A stretch of DNA of 64,000 bases from an uncultured Oscillospiraceae bacterium (lineage in GTDB: Bacteria > Bacillota > Clostridia > Oscillospirales > Oscillospiraceae): positions 1 through 64,000 of the forward strand of contig CAKTPV010000003.1 in NCBI GenBank assembly GCA_934591815.1, read 5' to 3'. The position numbers were made by a program, and so were the translations under genes. Positions 41,868 through 49,990 of the stretch are shown here, piece after piece. The notes beneath the pieces were generated by a model. It was not told the origin of the DNA and did no database searches. It saw only the letters and a program-made list of their open reading frames with translations. Numbering within the stretch: position 1 is the first letter of the stretch; each line of letters starts with the position of its first letter.

Positions 41868-43268
41868 ATGCATGTATTTGTTGATCGACAGCAGGAGATG
41901 GAGACGCTGCAAAGTGAGTATGCGCGGAATGGCAGCGCACTTGTCGTACTGTATGGACGCCGGCGAGTGGGAAAGACTACGCTGATATCCGAGTTTATTC
42001 GGGATAAAAACGCCCTGTTTTTCCTTGCGAGTGAAGAGTCCGAAGCACAAAACCGAGCGGCATTCAAAGAGAAAGCGGCAGAATTTATTGATAGCGATCT
42101 TCTGCGTAATGCGGATGTCAAAAGCTGGGACGTGATATTCAAATCAATCATGGATGCCAAGCATGACAGCAAGCCCGTTATCGTACTGGATGAATTTCAG
42201 TATCTGGGCAAGGCAGAGCCTGCGTTCCCTTCCATATTCCAACGGATATGGGAAGAAATACTAAAGAACCAGTCTGTTATGGTCATCCTTTGCGGCTCCC
42301 TGATCTCCATGATGGAGTCTCAGACATTGGCCTACGGCAGCCCTTTATACGGAAGGCGAACCGCGCAGATCCGGCTCAAGCAGATCCCGTTCGCCTATTA
42401 CCATGAGTTTTTCCCTGGCAAAACCCGCAGAGAACTCATTGAGCTATACTCTGTTACAGGCGGTGTCCCCAAGTATATCGAGTTATTTTCGGAGAATAGC
42501 GATATCTATCGTGCTATCCAGAAATGCGTACTGAACCGCTCCGGCTATCTCTATGATGAACCGCATTTTCTGCTGCAGCAGGAGGTCAGTGAAGTTGGCA
42601 GTTACTTTTCCATTATCAAGGCGATCGCAGCCGGAAATCACAAGCTTTCCGCGATTGCCGCTGTGTTGGAGGTCAAGTCAACGAGCCTGACCAAGTACCT
42701 GAAGACCTTGATGGATCTGGATATTCTGGAACGAAGGGTGCCTGTCACAGAGGAAAATCCCGAGAAGAGCAAGCGCGGCCTTTACAAGATCAAGGATAAC
42801 TATCTGCGGTTTTGGTTCGCATTTATCTATCCCAACATGAGCTTTATCGAAAGTGGGCATAGCGGTATCGTGATGGATAAGATCCGCAGGGGACTCACTA
42901 CCAGCCACATCGGCTTCGTGTATGAGGACATATGTCAGGAGCGGATGTGGGAATTGAATGTCAATAACGCATGGCCGTTCCAGTTCTCCAAACTGGGTGG
43001 GTATTGGGATGCCAAGAATGAGATCGACATTGCAGCTCTTGATCCGGAGGGCAAGAACCTGATTCTGGGAGAGTGTAAGTACTGGAAAGAGCCAGTTGGT
43101 CTTAATGTCCTTCATGCGTTGGAAGCTAAGGCTGGTGATGTCGCATGGGAGCGGGATCGGCGAAAAGTGTGGTACGTCCTGTTCAGCATCTCCGGCTTCT
43201 CGGATGAGCTGCGCAATCATGCCGCAACACGGGACGATCTTCTTTTGATTGACGATGGAGAAAGATAG
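41868..43268 (+). CDS. AAA ATPase of the archaeal-type DUF234 family
   Basis: 466 residues from ATG 41868. Walker A VVLYGRRRVGKTTLISEF, Walker B PVIVLDEFQYLG, sensor VILCGSLISMM. A winged helix follows (LSAIAAVLEVKSTSLTKYLK) and then the DUF234 domain with a PD-(D/E)xK-like core (WDAKNEIDIAAL then ILGECKYWKEP). Typical of the archaeal ATPase/DUF234 proteins scattered through gut Firmicute mobile DNA; likely an ATP-driven nuclease or toxin-like device. The start and promoter are intact, so it is probably active. Confidence 0.88.
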   Translation: MHVFVDRQQEMETLQSEYARNGSALVVLYGRRRVGKTTLISEFIRDKNALFFLASEESEAQNRAAFKEKAAEFIDSDLLRNADVKSWDVIFKSIMDAKHDSKPVIVLDEFQYLGKAEPAFPSIFQRIWEEILKNQSVMVILCGSLISMMESQTLAYGSPLYGRRTAQIRLKQIPFAYYHEFFPGKTRRELIELYSVTGGVPKYIELFSENSDIYRAIQKCVLNRSGYLYDEPHFLLQQEVSEVGSYFSIIKAIAAGNHKLSAIAAVLEVKSTSLTKYLKTLMDLDILERRVPVTEENPEKSKRGLYKIKDNYLRFWFAFIYPNMSFIESGHSGIVMDKIRRGLTTSHIGFVYEDICQERMWELNVNNAWPFQFSKLGGYWDAKNEIDIAALDPEGKNLILGECKYWKEPVGLNVLHALEAKAGDVAWERDRRKVWYVLFSISGFSDELRNHAATRDDLLLIDDGER

Positions 43269-43349
43269 CTGATCGACCAGCCGGTTCAATATCTTCAATG
43301 CGCTCCAAAATCCTTTGAGGGAATTAAAGAAGTTCTGACAAATGTGTAT

Positions 43350-43384
43350 AAAACAGACGTGGAGATTTCCACGTCTGTTTTTCT
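43350..43384 (+). terminator. Terminator after the DUF234 ATPase
   Basis: AAACAGACGTGGA / TCCACGTCTGTTT, four-base loop, T-run. Confidence 0.9.
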
Positions 43385-43537
43385 ATTCGGTAACAAGGGA
43401 AAACTACGGTAGATACAGGGCGTCCGTTGACAATCCTGTGCGGTTAGGGTATGTCTCTTTCGTGAGCGGCGCCCGCGCTCCTTTACCTGGCTCGCTTTTC
43501 CTGATAAAATTTAAAATAATTTGAAAAATATGTAATA

Positions 43538-43566
43538 TTGACACCTAAAAAGGTAGTTAATAGATA
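43538..43566 (+). promoter_or_regulatory. Promoter of the first ECF sigma gene
   Basis: TTGACA (43538-43543), 17-base spacer, TAGATA (43561-43566); ACCTAAAAAGGT (43543-43554) is a palindrome inside the spacer. Confidence 0.6.
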
Positions 43567-43591
43567 AGAGGAAAAGGAGGATCGCCGCCAT

Positions 43592-44146
43592 ATGGATGAC
43601 AAACAAATTATACGCCTGTTTTTTGAGCGCTCAGAACAGGCCATCACCGAACTGTCCCAAAAATACGGCGACCTGTGCATGAAAATCGCCAGAAGCATTC
43701 TGAACGATCATCAGGACGCGGAAGAATGTGTGAACGACGCCTATCTTGGCGCATGGAACAGTATTCCTCCTCAATCCCCCGACCCGCTGAGAGCCTACAT
43801 CTGCCGTATCGTTCGCAACCGCTCTTTGAAGAAGCTTCGCGCAAATACCGCGATAAAGCGGGGCAGCCAATTTGAGGTCTCACTATCCGAACTGGAGGAC
43901 TGTATCCCCGACAACTCCATGGATGAGCAACTCTCGATAAGTGAACTATCTGCGCAGATCAACGCATTTCTCGCTGTCTTGCCCAAAGATGACAGACTCA
44001 TGTTTGTGAAACGTTACTGGTTCTCAGAATCAATATCCGAGCTGGCAGACGCATTTGGCATCACCGAGAACAACGTGTCTGTCCGGCTCAGCAGAATACG
44101 CGGAAAACTACATCAATACCTGAATCGTAAGGAGGCAAACATATAA
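43592..44146 (+). CDS. ECF-type RNA polymerase sigma factor, first
   Basis: 184 residues. Region 2: LSQKYGDLCMKIARSILNDH, DAEECVNDAYLGAWNSIPP; region 4 HTH: ISELADAFGITENNVSVRLS. AAAAGGAGG lies upstream of the ATG. Its last base is shared with the start of the next gene (TAATG), the normal arrangement with a cognate membrane regulator. Closely similar to the sigma factor at 47273 (both with ECxNDxYLGAWNSIPPQ), so the two are paralogues. Confidence 0.9.
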   Translation: MDDKQIIRLFFERSEQAITELSQKYGDLCMKIARSILNDHQDAEECVNDAYLGAWNSIPPQSPDPLRAYICRIVRNRSLKKLRANTAIKRGSQFEVSLSELEDCIPDNSMDEQLSISELSAQINAFLAVLPKDDRLMFVKRYWFSESISELADAFGITENNVSVRLSRIRGKLHQYLNRKEANI

Positions 44147-45537
44147 TGGATCGGAAAACCGACAAGCTGGTGTCAGCCATCGGAGATATTGACACCGCAT
44201 ATCTGGAAGAAGCCCTCGACTTTAACCGCACAAATGCAGGCCGGAGAAAACGCACCCGCTTTCCCAAATTATCTGCCGCGTGTGCGGCGGTGCTGATCAT
44301 ACTGGGCGTATCCGTCACCGTCTTCGCTATCAGCCGAATACCGCTGTCGTGGCGCGACATCTTTTCCCCCGGTCAGACCGTCATCGGTGACGCAGACGAG
44401 GCACCGGTGATCTCCCAACAGCAACCGCAGGCCGCAGCCACGGAAGAACTGCAGATCAAGGTGGAAAAGGTGATCTCTGATGAACGAGCCCTTTATCTTC
44501 TCTATTCCGTAAAGGCAAATGAGGGAGCCGTCCTTGACCAAACAGGGAAATTTGCCGGCTTCGAGCTGTATTTTCCCGGTAAGATGATGTCCGGCGCTTA
44601 TGTGTCTCGCTTTTTGGAGCGGAAGGCGGGCGTACCGGAGAACGAATTGGAGGGTGTCGTATACGCCGACTGGCAGCCAGGCGACAGCGCCAACGGTCTT
44701 GTGATGAACCTCTCCAACTGGCAGGAGAAAAGGTGGTTTGACGATGTAAAGGTGGATTTCAATGTGGCGGAAATGGTGGAAAACGCCGGAAAGAACGCAA
44801 AGCTGCCCCAGTGCCAGCAGCGATTCCGCAACGGAACGGTGCGGTATTACTGGCAGCCGGGGGACGCGGACGTGCAACTGCCCTGCGGTGCGTCCATCTG
44901 CAACGCCGGGTGGGAGGACGACACTCTTCAGCTGGTGATGAAAGAGCCGCTGGGCTCGGACGAATGGTCCGCGACCTGGGAGAAGAACTGGTATTTCCTG
45001 GACACGCGGACGGACACGGTCATCTACCCAGAGCCCCACTGTCATTTCGGACAGCCCGACGAGTTTGACCCGGATGCCACGGATGCCGACTGGCGATACT
45101 TTTGGCGGGACGTGACCGTTGACAAGGAGGCGCTCCCCTATTTGGAGCTGCACTGGGGCGGAAAGGGGATCACCACCACCGTGCTGCCGGGGGACTGGCG
45201 GGTCACGCTGGAGGAAACGCCCGTCAGTATCAAGAGCGAGGTGCTGGCAGAGAATGTCCCCCTCGCCTACGGTGGCAAGGCGCTTACGGCGGAGAGGATC
45301 GAATGCTCCAAGCTGTCCGTGGCAGTGTATTTCGCCGACTATGTTGATTCTACTACCGGTATTCTTGGCAAGTTCGAGGTATTTGATGCAAACGGCGATA
45401 CTATCCCGTGCCGGTGGAGCTTTATCGCAGATCAAACCGACGATAGCTGCATGATCTGGACGCGGTTTGATGAACCCATTGAGCCTGAATGCATCTGCCG
45501 GTTGACATTCAATGGGGAGACCGTGTTTGAAAGATAG
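44146..45537 (+). CDS. Membrane-anchored partner of the ECF sigma factor (DUF4179-like)
   Basis: 463 residues. The N-terminal 45 residues are cytoplasmic (DKLVSAIGDIDTAYLEEAL), one membrane helix follows (LSAACAAVLIILGVSVTVFA), and the remaining 390 residues are outside, rich in Trp and beta structure (DUF4179-like at the start). This is the topology of an anti-sigma factor that holds the sigma factor at the membrane and senses an external signal. Overlap with the sigma gene supports a pair. The signal is unknown. Confidence 0.82.
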   Translation: MDRKTDKLVSAIGDIDTAYLEEALDFNRTNAGRRKRTRFPKLSAACAAVLIILGVSVTVFAISRIPLSWRDIFSPGQTVIGDADEAPVISQQQPQAAATEELQIKVEKVISDERALYLLYSVKANEGAVLDQTGKFAGFELYFPGKMMSGAYVSRFLERKAGVPENELEGVVYADWQPGDSANGLVMNLSNWQEKRWFDDVKVDFNVAEMVENAGKNAKLPQCQQRFRNGTVRYYWQPGDADVQLPCGASICNAGWEDDTLQLVMKEPLGSDEWSATWEKNWYFLDTRTDTVIYPEPHCHFGQPDEFDPDATDADWRYFWRDVTVDKEALPYLELHWGGKGITTTVLPGDWRVTLEETPVSIKSEVLAENVPLAYGGKALTAERIECSKLSVAVYFADYVDSTTGILGKFEVFDANGDTIPCRWSFIADQTDDSCMIWTRFDEPIEPECICRLTFNGETVFER

Positions 45538-45588
45538 GCGTTTTGCATCCGATTGCAGTGATTATTATTCCTTTTTGCCGAGAATTAG

Positions 45589-45625
45589 AAAAGACAGGTG
45601 TGGATTTTTCCGCACCTGTCTTTCT
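45589..45625 (+). terminator. Terminator after the first sigma unit
   Basis: AAGACAGGTG-T-GG / CC-G-CACCTGTCTT with a six-T loop and T-rich tail. Confidence 0.85.
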
Positions 45626-45633
45626 TGTTTGTT

Positions 45634-45676
45634 GTAACACTACGTATTAAGGTCGTATAAACACAGTATAAGCACA
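45634..45676 (+). repeat. parC-like array of 11-bp direct repeats
   Basis: GTATTAAGGTC (45644), GTATAAACACA (45655) and GTATAAGCACA (45666) follow each other at exactly 11-bp spacing, with a weaker GTAACACTAC (45634) ahead. In type II partition systems ParR binds such an array directly upstream of parM; here it ends 22 bases before the ParM-like start codon. Confidence 0.6.
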
Positions 45677-45697
45677 AAAAGAGAAGGAGCTGATCTT

Positions 45698-46621
45698 ATG
45701 TTAGTCTGTGTAGACCACGGAAATAAACAAATTAAAACAGCCAGTCGGGTATTTACATCCGGACTGGTAGAGAGCGATACCCGTCCCCCTTTCGGTGCCA
45801 ACATCCTATTTTATCGGGGAAAATACTACACGCTCTCCGACCAGCGAATCCCCTATACCCGGGATAAAACAGAGGACGACCGATTTTTTATCCTGACGTT
45901 GTTCGCCATCGCTTACGAGATCAACACGGCGGGCCAGTATGTCCCGGATCGGCTGATGAACATTCAGCTTGCCGTTGGGCTGCCGCCTGCGCATTATGGA
46001 ACGCAGTATAAACGCTTTGCCCAGTATTTCCTGAACCGCGGTGTGATCGGGTTTGAATTCAATGGGAGGAAATACTCCATCTGCATCACGGAGGCGGTCT
46101 GCTTCCCGCAGGCGCTGGCAGCCACGGCTCCGGTGTTCAAGCGGCTCCAGCTCGGCACGGTTGCCAAGGCCACTGTGATCGACATAGGCGGTTTTACTGC
46201 CGATTACCTCTCCCTGCGCTATGGCGCAGCAGACTGGGCTTCCTGCGATTCGCTAGAAAACGGCGTCATTACACTCTATAACCGATTGCTGTCCAAGATT
46301 CGTGCCGACCATGATCTGCTGCTGGAGGAAACGGACATTGACGCCATTCTCACAGGTTGCAGTACAGAGTACGGCAGTGAGATCCAAACACTGGTAGAGC
46401 GCGGCGCGGAGTCCTTCGTGGCGGACCTTTTCCGTACTCTGCGGGAGCGGAAGATCGAGCTGCGTACCGGCAAGGTTATTTTTGTAGGCGGCGGCTCTCT
46501 GCTGCTTCGGAAACAGATCGAAAAGTCCGGCAAGGTCGGTACAGCCATCTTTGTGGAGGAGATCGGCGCCAACGCTGCCGGGTACGGGCTCTTGTATGCG
46601 GCTACGAAGACGAGTAGGTGA
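45698..46621 (+). CDS. ParM/StbA-like actin ATPase
   Basis: 307 residues, actin-HSP70 fold: phosphate-1 loop VCVDHGNKQIKTASR, phosphate-2 ATVIDIGGFTADYLSL, adenosine motif VIFVGGGSLLLRKQI. Belongs to the Alp/ParM-type bacterial actins that push plasmids or integrated elements apart. AGAAGGAG upstream. Its stop overlaps the region of the ribosome site of the small partner gene, the normal parM-parR order. Confidence 0.88.
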   Translation: MLVCVDHGNKQIKTASRVFTSGLVESDTRPPFGANILFYRGKYYTLSDQRIPYTRDKTEDDRFFILTLFAIAYEINTAGQYVPDRLMNIQLAVGLPPAHYGTQYKRFAQYFLNRGVIGFEFNGRKYSICITEAVCFPQALAATAPVFKRLQLGTVAKATVIDIGGFTADYLSLRYGAADWASCDSLENGVITLYNRLLSKIRADHDLLLEETDIDAILTGCSTEYGSEIQTLVERGAESFVADLFRTLRERKIELRTGKVIFVGGGSLLLRKQIEKSGKVGTAIFVEEIGANAAGYGLLYAATKTSR

Positions 46622-46626
46622 TCCAT

Positions 46627-47013
46627 ATGGGCGAGAAGAAGGATTCCTTCAGATTTACCGTCCAATTCAATGCCGGTGACCCAAGCCACCAGCAGGTAGC
46701 CGCGATCTTGAACGAGCAGGGTCGGCGCAAGGCACAGTTCCTGGTCAACACCGTGACCCACTATATGAATTGCCCGGAAACACCGGAGGCCGCGGCTGCG
46801 CCAAGGATAGACCGGCAAAGAGTGGAGCAACTGGTTCGTGAGATACTGTCCAATATGCACCCGGAACCCGTACCCGCAATGGGCGAAGATATGCCCGGCT
46901 GCGATCCGGCTATTACGGCCTCTGAAGACATCCCCTTCGATGCCGCGGCCATGTTGGGAGAAGATGGTTTCCATTCGCTCATGGACTCATTGGCTGCAAT
47001 ACAGAAGCCGTGA
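46627..47013 (+). CDS. Putative ParR-like partner protein
   Basis: 128 residues from ATG 46627 (AGGTGATC upstream; GTG 46618 is also in frame). N-terminus FRFTVQFNAGDPSHQQVAAI then GRRKAQFLVNTVTHYM has the strand-helix-helix layout of ribbon-helix-helix DNA-binding proteins such as ParR/StbB. The rest is flexible and acidic and would contact ParM. Its last 48 codons lie in the 259-bp direct repeat that recurs at 49703. Confidence 0.7.
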   Translation: MGEKKDSFRFTVQFNAGDPSHQQVAAILNEQGRRKAQFLVNTVTHYMNCPETPEAAAAPRIDRQRVEQLVREILSNMHPEPVPAMGEDMPGCDPAITASEDIPFDAAAMLGEDGFHSLMDSLAAIQKP

Positions 47014-47127
47014 AATCGACAGGTGATCATATGGAGCATACTTCGGCATACATAAATTGCCAGGAGCCGGACTGCGCGTATCACGCAGCCCGGCTCCTGA
47101 CCTGTAAGGAGACAATGGTCGAAAGTA
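46869..47127 (+). repeat. 259-bp direct repeat, left copy
   Basis: Covers the last 48 codons of the ParR-like gene and its downstream hairpin (AGGAGCCGG … CCGGCTCCT at 47062-47098, one mismatch). Its partner at 49703-49961 has the same length with no gaps; I count about 20 differences, near 92 percent identity. The unit between the starts is 2834 bp. Confidence 0.92.
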
Positions 47128-47150
47128 AGCCAGCACTTTCAGACCGGTAG

Positions 47151-47223
47151 AAATCGCCGCTCCCGCATGATATGATAAATTTGGGAAAGATTTTTCCTGT
47201 CCACGCAATGAACGGCGATTTTT
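47151..47223 (+). promoter_or_regulatory. Extended -10 promoter and leader structure of the second sigma gene
   Basis: TGATATGAT at 47168-47176 is an extended -10. AAATCGCCG (47151-47159) can pair with CGGCGATTT (47213-47221), which is followed by T; an inner GGAAA/TTTCC hairpin lies at 47184-47196. If transcription starts just after the -10 only the inner hairpin would form. Confidence 0.4.
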
Positions 47224-47272
47224 GTTGTCTATATAGGTGAAAGGCCTTTACGCAGAAAGAAAGGAGGGCGCA

Positions 47273-47833
47273 ATGAAAGACCATGAGATCATAGAATTGT
47301 ACTGGGCGCGTAACGAGAGCGCGATTACCGCCACCGCAGAAAAGTACGGGAACTACTGCCATACGATTGCATATAACATACTGCGTAACAAAGAGGATGC
47401 GGAGGAATGTGCCAACGACACATATCTCGGCGCATGGAATTCGATCCCACCGCAGCGTCCGAGCCGTTTGTCGATCTACTTAGGGAAAATCACGCGCAAC
47501 CTCGCTCTGAACCGTTATAAGCGGTATACTGCCGAAAAACGCGGACACGGACAAGTAGTCCTCGCGCTGTCTGAGTTGGAAGCCTGCGTTCCTTCGGAAA
47601 CGACTGTGGAGCAGACCGTCGAAGAAAATGAGTTGGCTGCCGCCATTGACCGCTTCCTGTATGCAAAGCCCAAACTGAACCGTAACATTTTTGTCCGCAG
47701 ATACTATCATCTCTACGCAATACGGGATATTGCGGACGCATACGGAATGAGCGAGAGCAAGGTGACGTCTTTGCTTTTCCGTATGAGAAACGAATTAAGA
47801 CGATTTCTTGAAAAGGAGGGAATTATGCTATGA
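47273..47833 (+). CDS. ECF-type RNA polymerase sigma factor, second
   Basis: 186 residues from ATG 47273 (AAAGGAGG upstream). Region 2: TAEKYGNYCHTIAYNILRNK, DAEECANDTYLGAWNSIPP; region 4: IRDIADAYGMSESKVTSLLF. It overlaps the next gene by four bases (ATGCTATGA context). Paralogue of the sigma factor at 43592. Confidence 0.9.
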   Translation: MKDHEIIELYWARNESAITATAEKYGNYCHTIAYNILRNKEDAEECANDTYLGAWNSIPPQRPSRLSIYLGKITRNLALNRYKRYTAEKRGHGQVVLALSELEACVPSETTVEQTVEENELAAAIDRFLYAKPKLNRNIFVRRYYHLYAIRDIADAYGMSESKVTSLLFRMRNELRRFLEKEGIML

Positions 47834-49674
47834 AAACCGAAGTTCTTCTTCGTTCGATCGGAAAGATCAATGACGAGCTTATCGCTGACGCGGAAAGCGA
47901 AGCAAATACCAAAAGAAAGCCCGGTTGGGCCAATCTTGGAACAATGGCTGCCTGCCTTGCACTGGTTCTCTGTACCGGCATCGCCACACATGCCATCCGA
48001 AGCAATGCGACAGCAGGCACCTTCACAATGGATGTCAACCCCAGCGTGGAATATACGATTGCCAAAAGCGGGATCGTTAAGAATGTCCGCTGCTTGAACA
48101 GCGATGCGGAAAATGCGCTCAGCGATGTTGCGCTGGGAAAGCAGAGTGTCGAGACCGCTCTAACGCGCACGGTCGCCGCCTACGAGGCCTGCGGATATAT
48201 GGAAAATGGCGAAGCGACTGTTCTGATCTCTTTTGATTCCCGTCTTGATGCGAATGCCGAGCTAAAAGCCTCTCTCTCTGCGGAGATCCGGAAGGCCTTG
48301 GAGCAGACCGATGCCGTCGGCACACTGGTTTTCCACTCCGAACTGACGGAAAACGCCGAAGCAGCAAAGATCGCCGAGGAATTCCATGTCTCCCTTGGCC
48401 GCGCCGACTGGATCCTTACCGCAGCAGACAAAACCGGGCTGCCCACGGACGAGGTTGCCCGCATGTCGTTGGACGAGCTTCTTAAATTCCAAGAGGCCTC
48501 TGGCATTTCTTCTGTCTGCGTATCGAAGTTCATCTCCTTGGAGGAAGCAAAGAAGATTGCACTGAAGGACGCCAAACTGGATGAACTGACGCAGAAGATC
48601 GTGTTCACCCGAGAGGAGCTGAGCCGCAATCAGGGCAAGCCCTGCTACCTGCTGGAGTTCTACACCGGGACGAATCAATATTTCTACCAAATCGACGCAA
48701 AGAGCGGCAGCATTATTTACGCCGGGAAATTTATCACTCTTTCCGAAGCGAAGAAAATCGCCCTGGATGATGCCGGATGCAAGGATAAAGTCAGCTTTAC
48801 CGAGGAAACCCTTGTGAGCGGCGGCATCAAAACGCCTTACTACCGGCTCGTCTTTGCCGATGCAAAAACACAGTGGACATACCGCATTGATGCGGTGCTG
48901 GGTATCGTTCTGGAGAAAAAGCAGAAAGAGACCGCCACAACGGAAATCGACACTGCAGATTTCATCTCTTTGGAAGAAGCAAAGAAGATCGCCCTGAAAG
49001 ACGCGGGACTTGATGAAGCCACACAAAAGATCGTGTTCACCCGAGAGGAGTTGAGCCGCAATTCTGGCAAGCCCTGCTACATCCTGGAGTTCTACACCGC
49101 GAAGAAGCAGTATTCCTACAAGGTGGACGCCAAGAACGGCAGCATCATCGAGGCTTACCACTTCATTCTTCTGGCGGACGCGAAGAAAATCGCACTGGAC
49201 GATGCCGGATGCAAGGATAAAGTCAGCTTTACCGAGGAAACCCTTGTGAGCGGCGGCATCAAAACGCCTTACTACCGGCTCGTCTTTGCCGATGCAAAAA
49301 CACAGTGGACATACCGCATTGATGCGGTGCTGGGTATCGTTCTGGAGAAAAAGCAGAAAGAGACCGCCACAACGGAAATCGACACTGCAGATTTCATCTC
49401 TTTGGAAGAAGCAAAGAAGATTTCCCTGAAAGACGCGGGACTTGATGAGGCCACTCAAAAGATCGTGTTCACCAGAGAGGAGCTGAGCCGCAATTCAGGC
49501 AAGCCCTGCTACGTTTTGGAGTTCTACACGGACAGGTGTGCGTATTCCTACAAGGTCGATGCAGTATCCGGGGAAATTATCGGGAAGAAAACCGAGTGGT
49601 TTTCCCGTCAGGAGTCCGAGACTGTGCCGGACACGTCTCAAAATTCCGATTCCAATCAGCGCAGAATAGGTTAA
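47830..49674 (+). CDS. RsgI-like membrane anti-sigma protein with five PepSY repeats
   Basis: 614 residues. Cytoplasmic N-terminus (about 1-33), one membrane helix (LGTMAACLALVLCTGIATHA), then an RsgI-type middle domain (FTMDVNPSVEYTIAKSG) up to about residue 230, and five PepSY domains of about 72 residues each, which begin FISLEEAKKIALKDA, FITLSEAKKIALDDA, FISLEEAKKIALKDA, FILLADAKKIALDDA and FISLEEAKKISLKDA. Repeats alternate between two types, so the growth unit is a pair. PepSY modules act as inhibitors or ligand sensors outside the cell. Probably frees the sigma factor after an external signal. Confidence 0.88.
   Translation: MKTEVLLRSIGKINDELIADAESEANTKRKPGWANLGTMAACLALVLCTGIATHAIRSNATAGTFTMDVNPSVEYTIAKSGIVKNVRCLNSDAENALSDVALGKQSVETALTRTVAAYEACGYMENGEATVLISFDSRLDANAELKASLSAEIRKALEQTDAVGTLVFHSELTENAEAAKIAEEFHVSLGRADWILTAADKTGLPTDEVARMSLDELLKFQEASGISSVCVSKFISLEEAKKIALKDAKLDELTQKIVFTREELSRNQGKPCYLLEFYTGTNQYFYQIDAKSGSIIYAGKFITLSEAKKIALDDAGCKDKVSFTEETLVSGGIKTPYYRLVFADAKTQWTYRIDAVLGIVLEKKQKETATTEIDTADFISLEEAKKIALKDAGLDEATQKIVFTREELSRNSGKPCYILEFYTAKKQYSYKVDAKNGSIIEAYHFILLADAKKIALDDAGCKDKVSFTEETLVSGGIKTPYYRLVFADAKTQWTYRIDAVLGIVLEKKQKETATTEIDTADFISLEEAKKISLKDAGLDEATQKIVFTREELSRNSGKPCYVLEFYTDRCAYSYKVDAVSGEIIGKKTEWFSRQESETVPDTSQNSDSNQRRIG
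48769..48989 (+). repeat. Tandem duplication inside the PepSY gene
   Basis: These 221 bp are identical to 49201-49421; the offset is 432 bp, exactly 144 codons or two PepSY domains. Perfect DNA identity indicates a very recent in-frame expansion or ongoing gene conversion. Confidence 0.92.
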
Positions 49675-49702
49675 CCCACGATAAGGGCCTTTTGAGAAAG
49701 TG

Positions 49703-49961
49703 CGTACCCGCAGCAGGCGAGGATATGCCCGGCTGCGATCCGGCTATTACAGCCTCTGAAGACATCCCCTTCGATGCCGCGGCCATGCTGGGAGAAGATG
49801 GCTTCCATTCGCTCATGGACTCATTGGCCGCGATACAGAAGCCATGAAAGCGGCAGGTGATCATATAGAGCATACTTCGGCATACATGAATTGCCAGGAG
49901 CCGGACTGCGTGATACGCGCAGTCCGGCTCCTGACCTGTAAGGAGACAATGGTCGAAAGTA
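49703..49961 (+). repeat. 259-bp direct repeat, right copy
   Basis: Second copy of 46869-47127. It contains the last part of the ParR-like frame (EDMPGCDPAITASEDIPFDA …) without its start, so it is a remnant. The hairpin here (49896-49932) has a perfect 15-bp stem, AGGAGCCGGACTGCG with CGCAGTCCGGCTCCT. Confidence 0.92.
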
Positions 49962-49990
49962 GCCTAAATTGGAAGTAAGATGAAGTCTTT

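Noticed and set aside
48769..49421. CRISPR array
   Set aside because: The repeats are long, in frame and encode PepSY domains; there are no short repeats with unique spacers and no cas genes in the window.
46869..49961. Insertion sequence or composite transposon ends
   Set aside because: The 259-bp repeats carry no transposase and no terminal inverted repeats; they contain a gene end, so they are duplicated host sequence.
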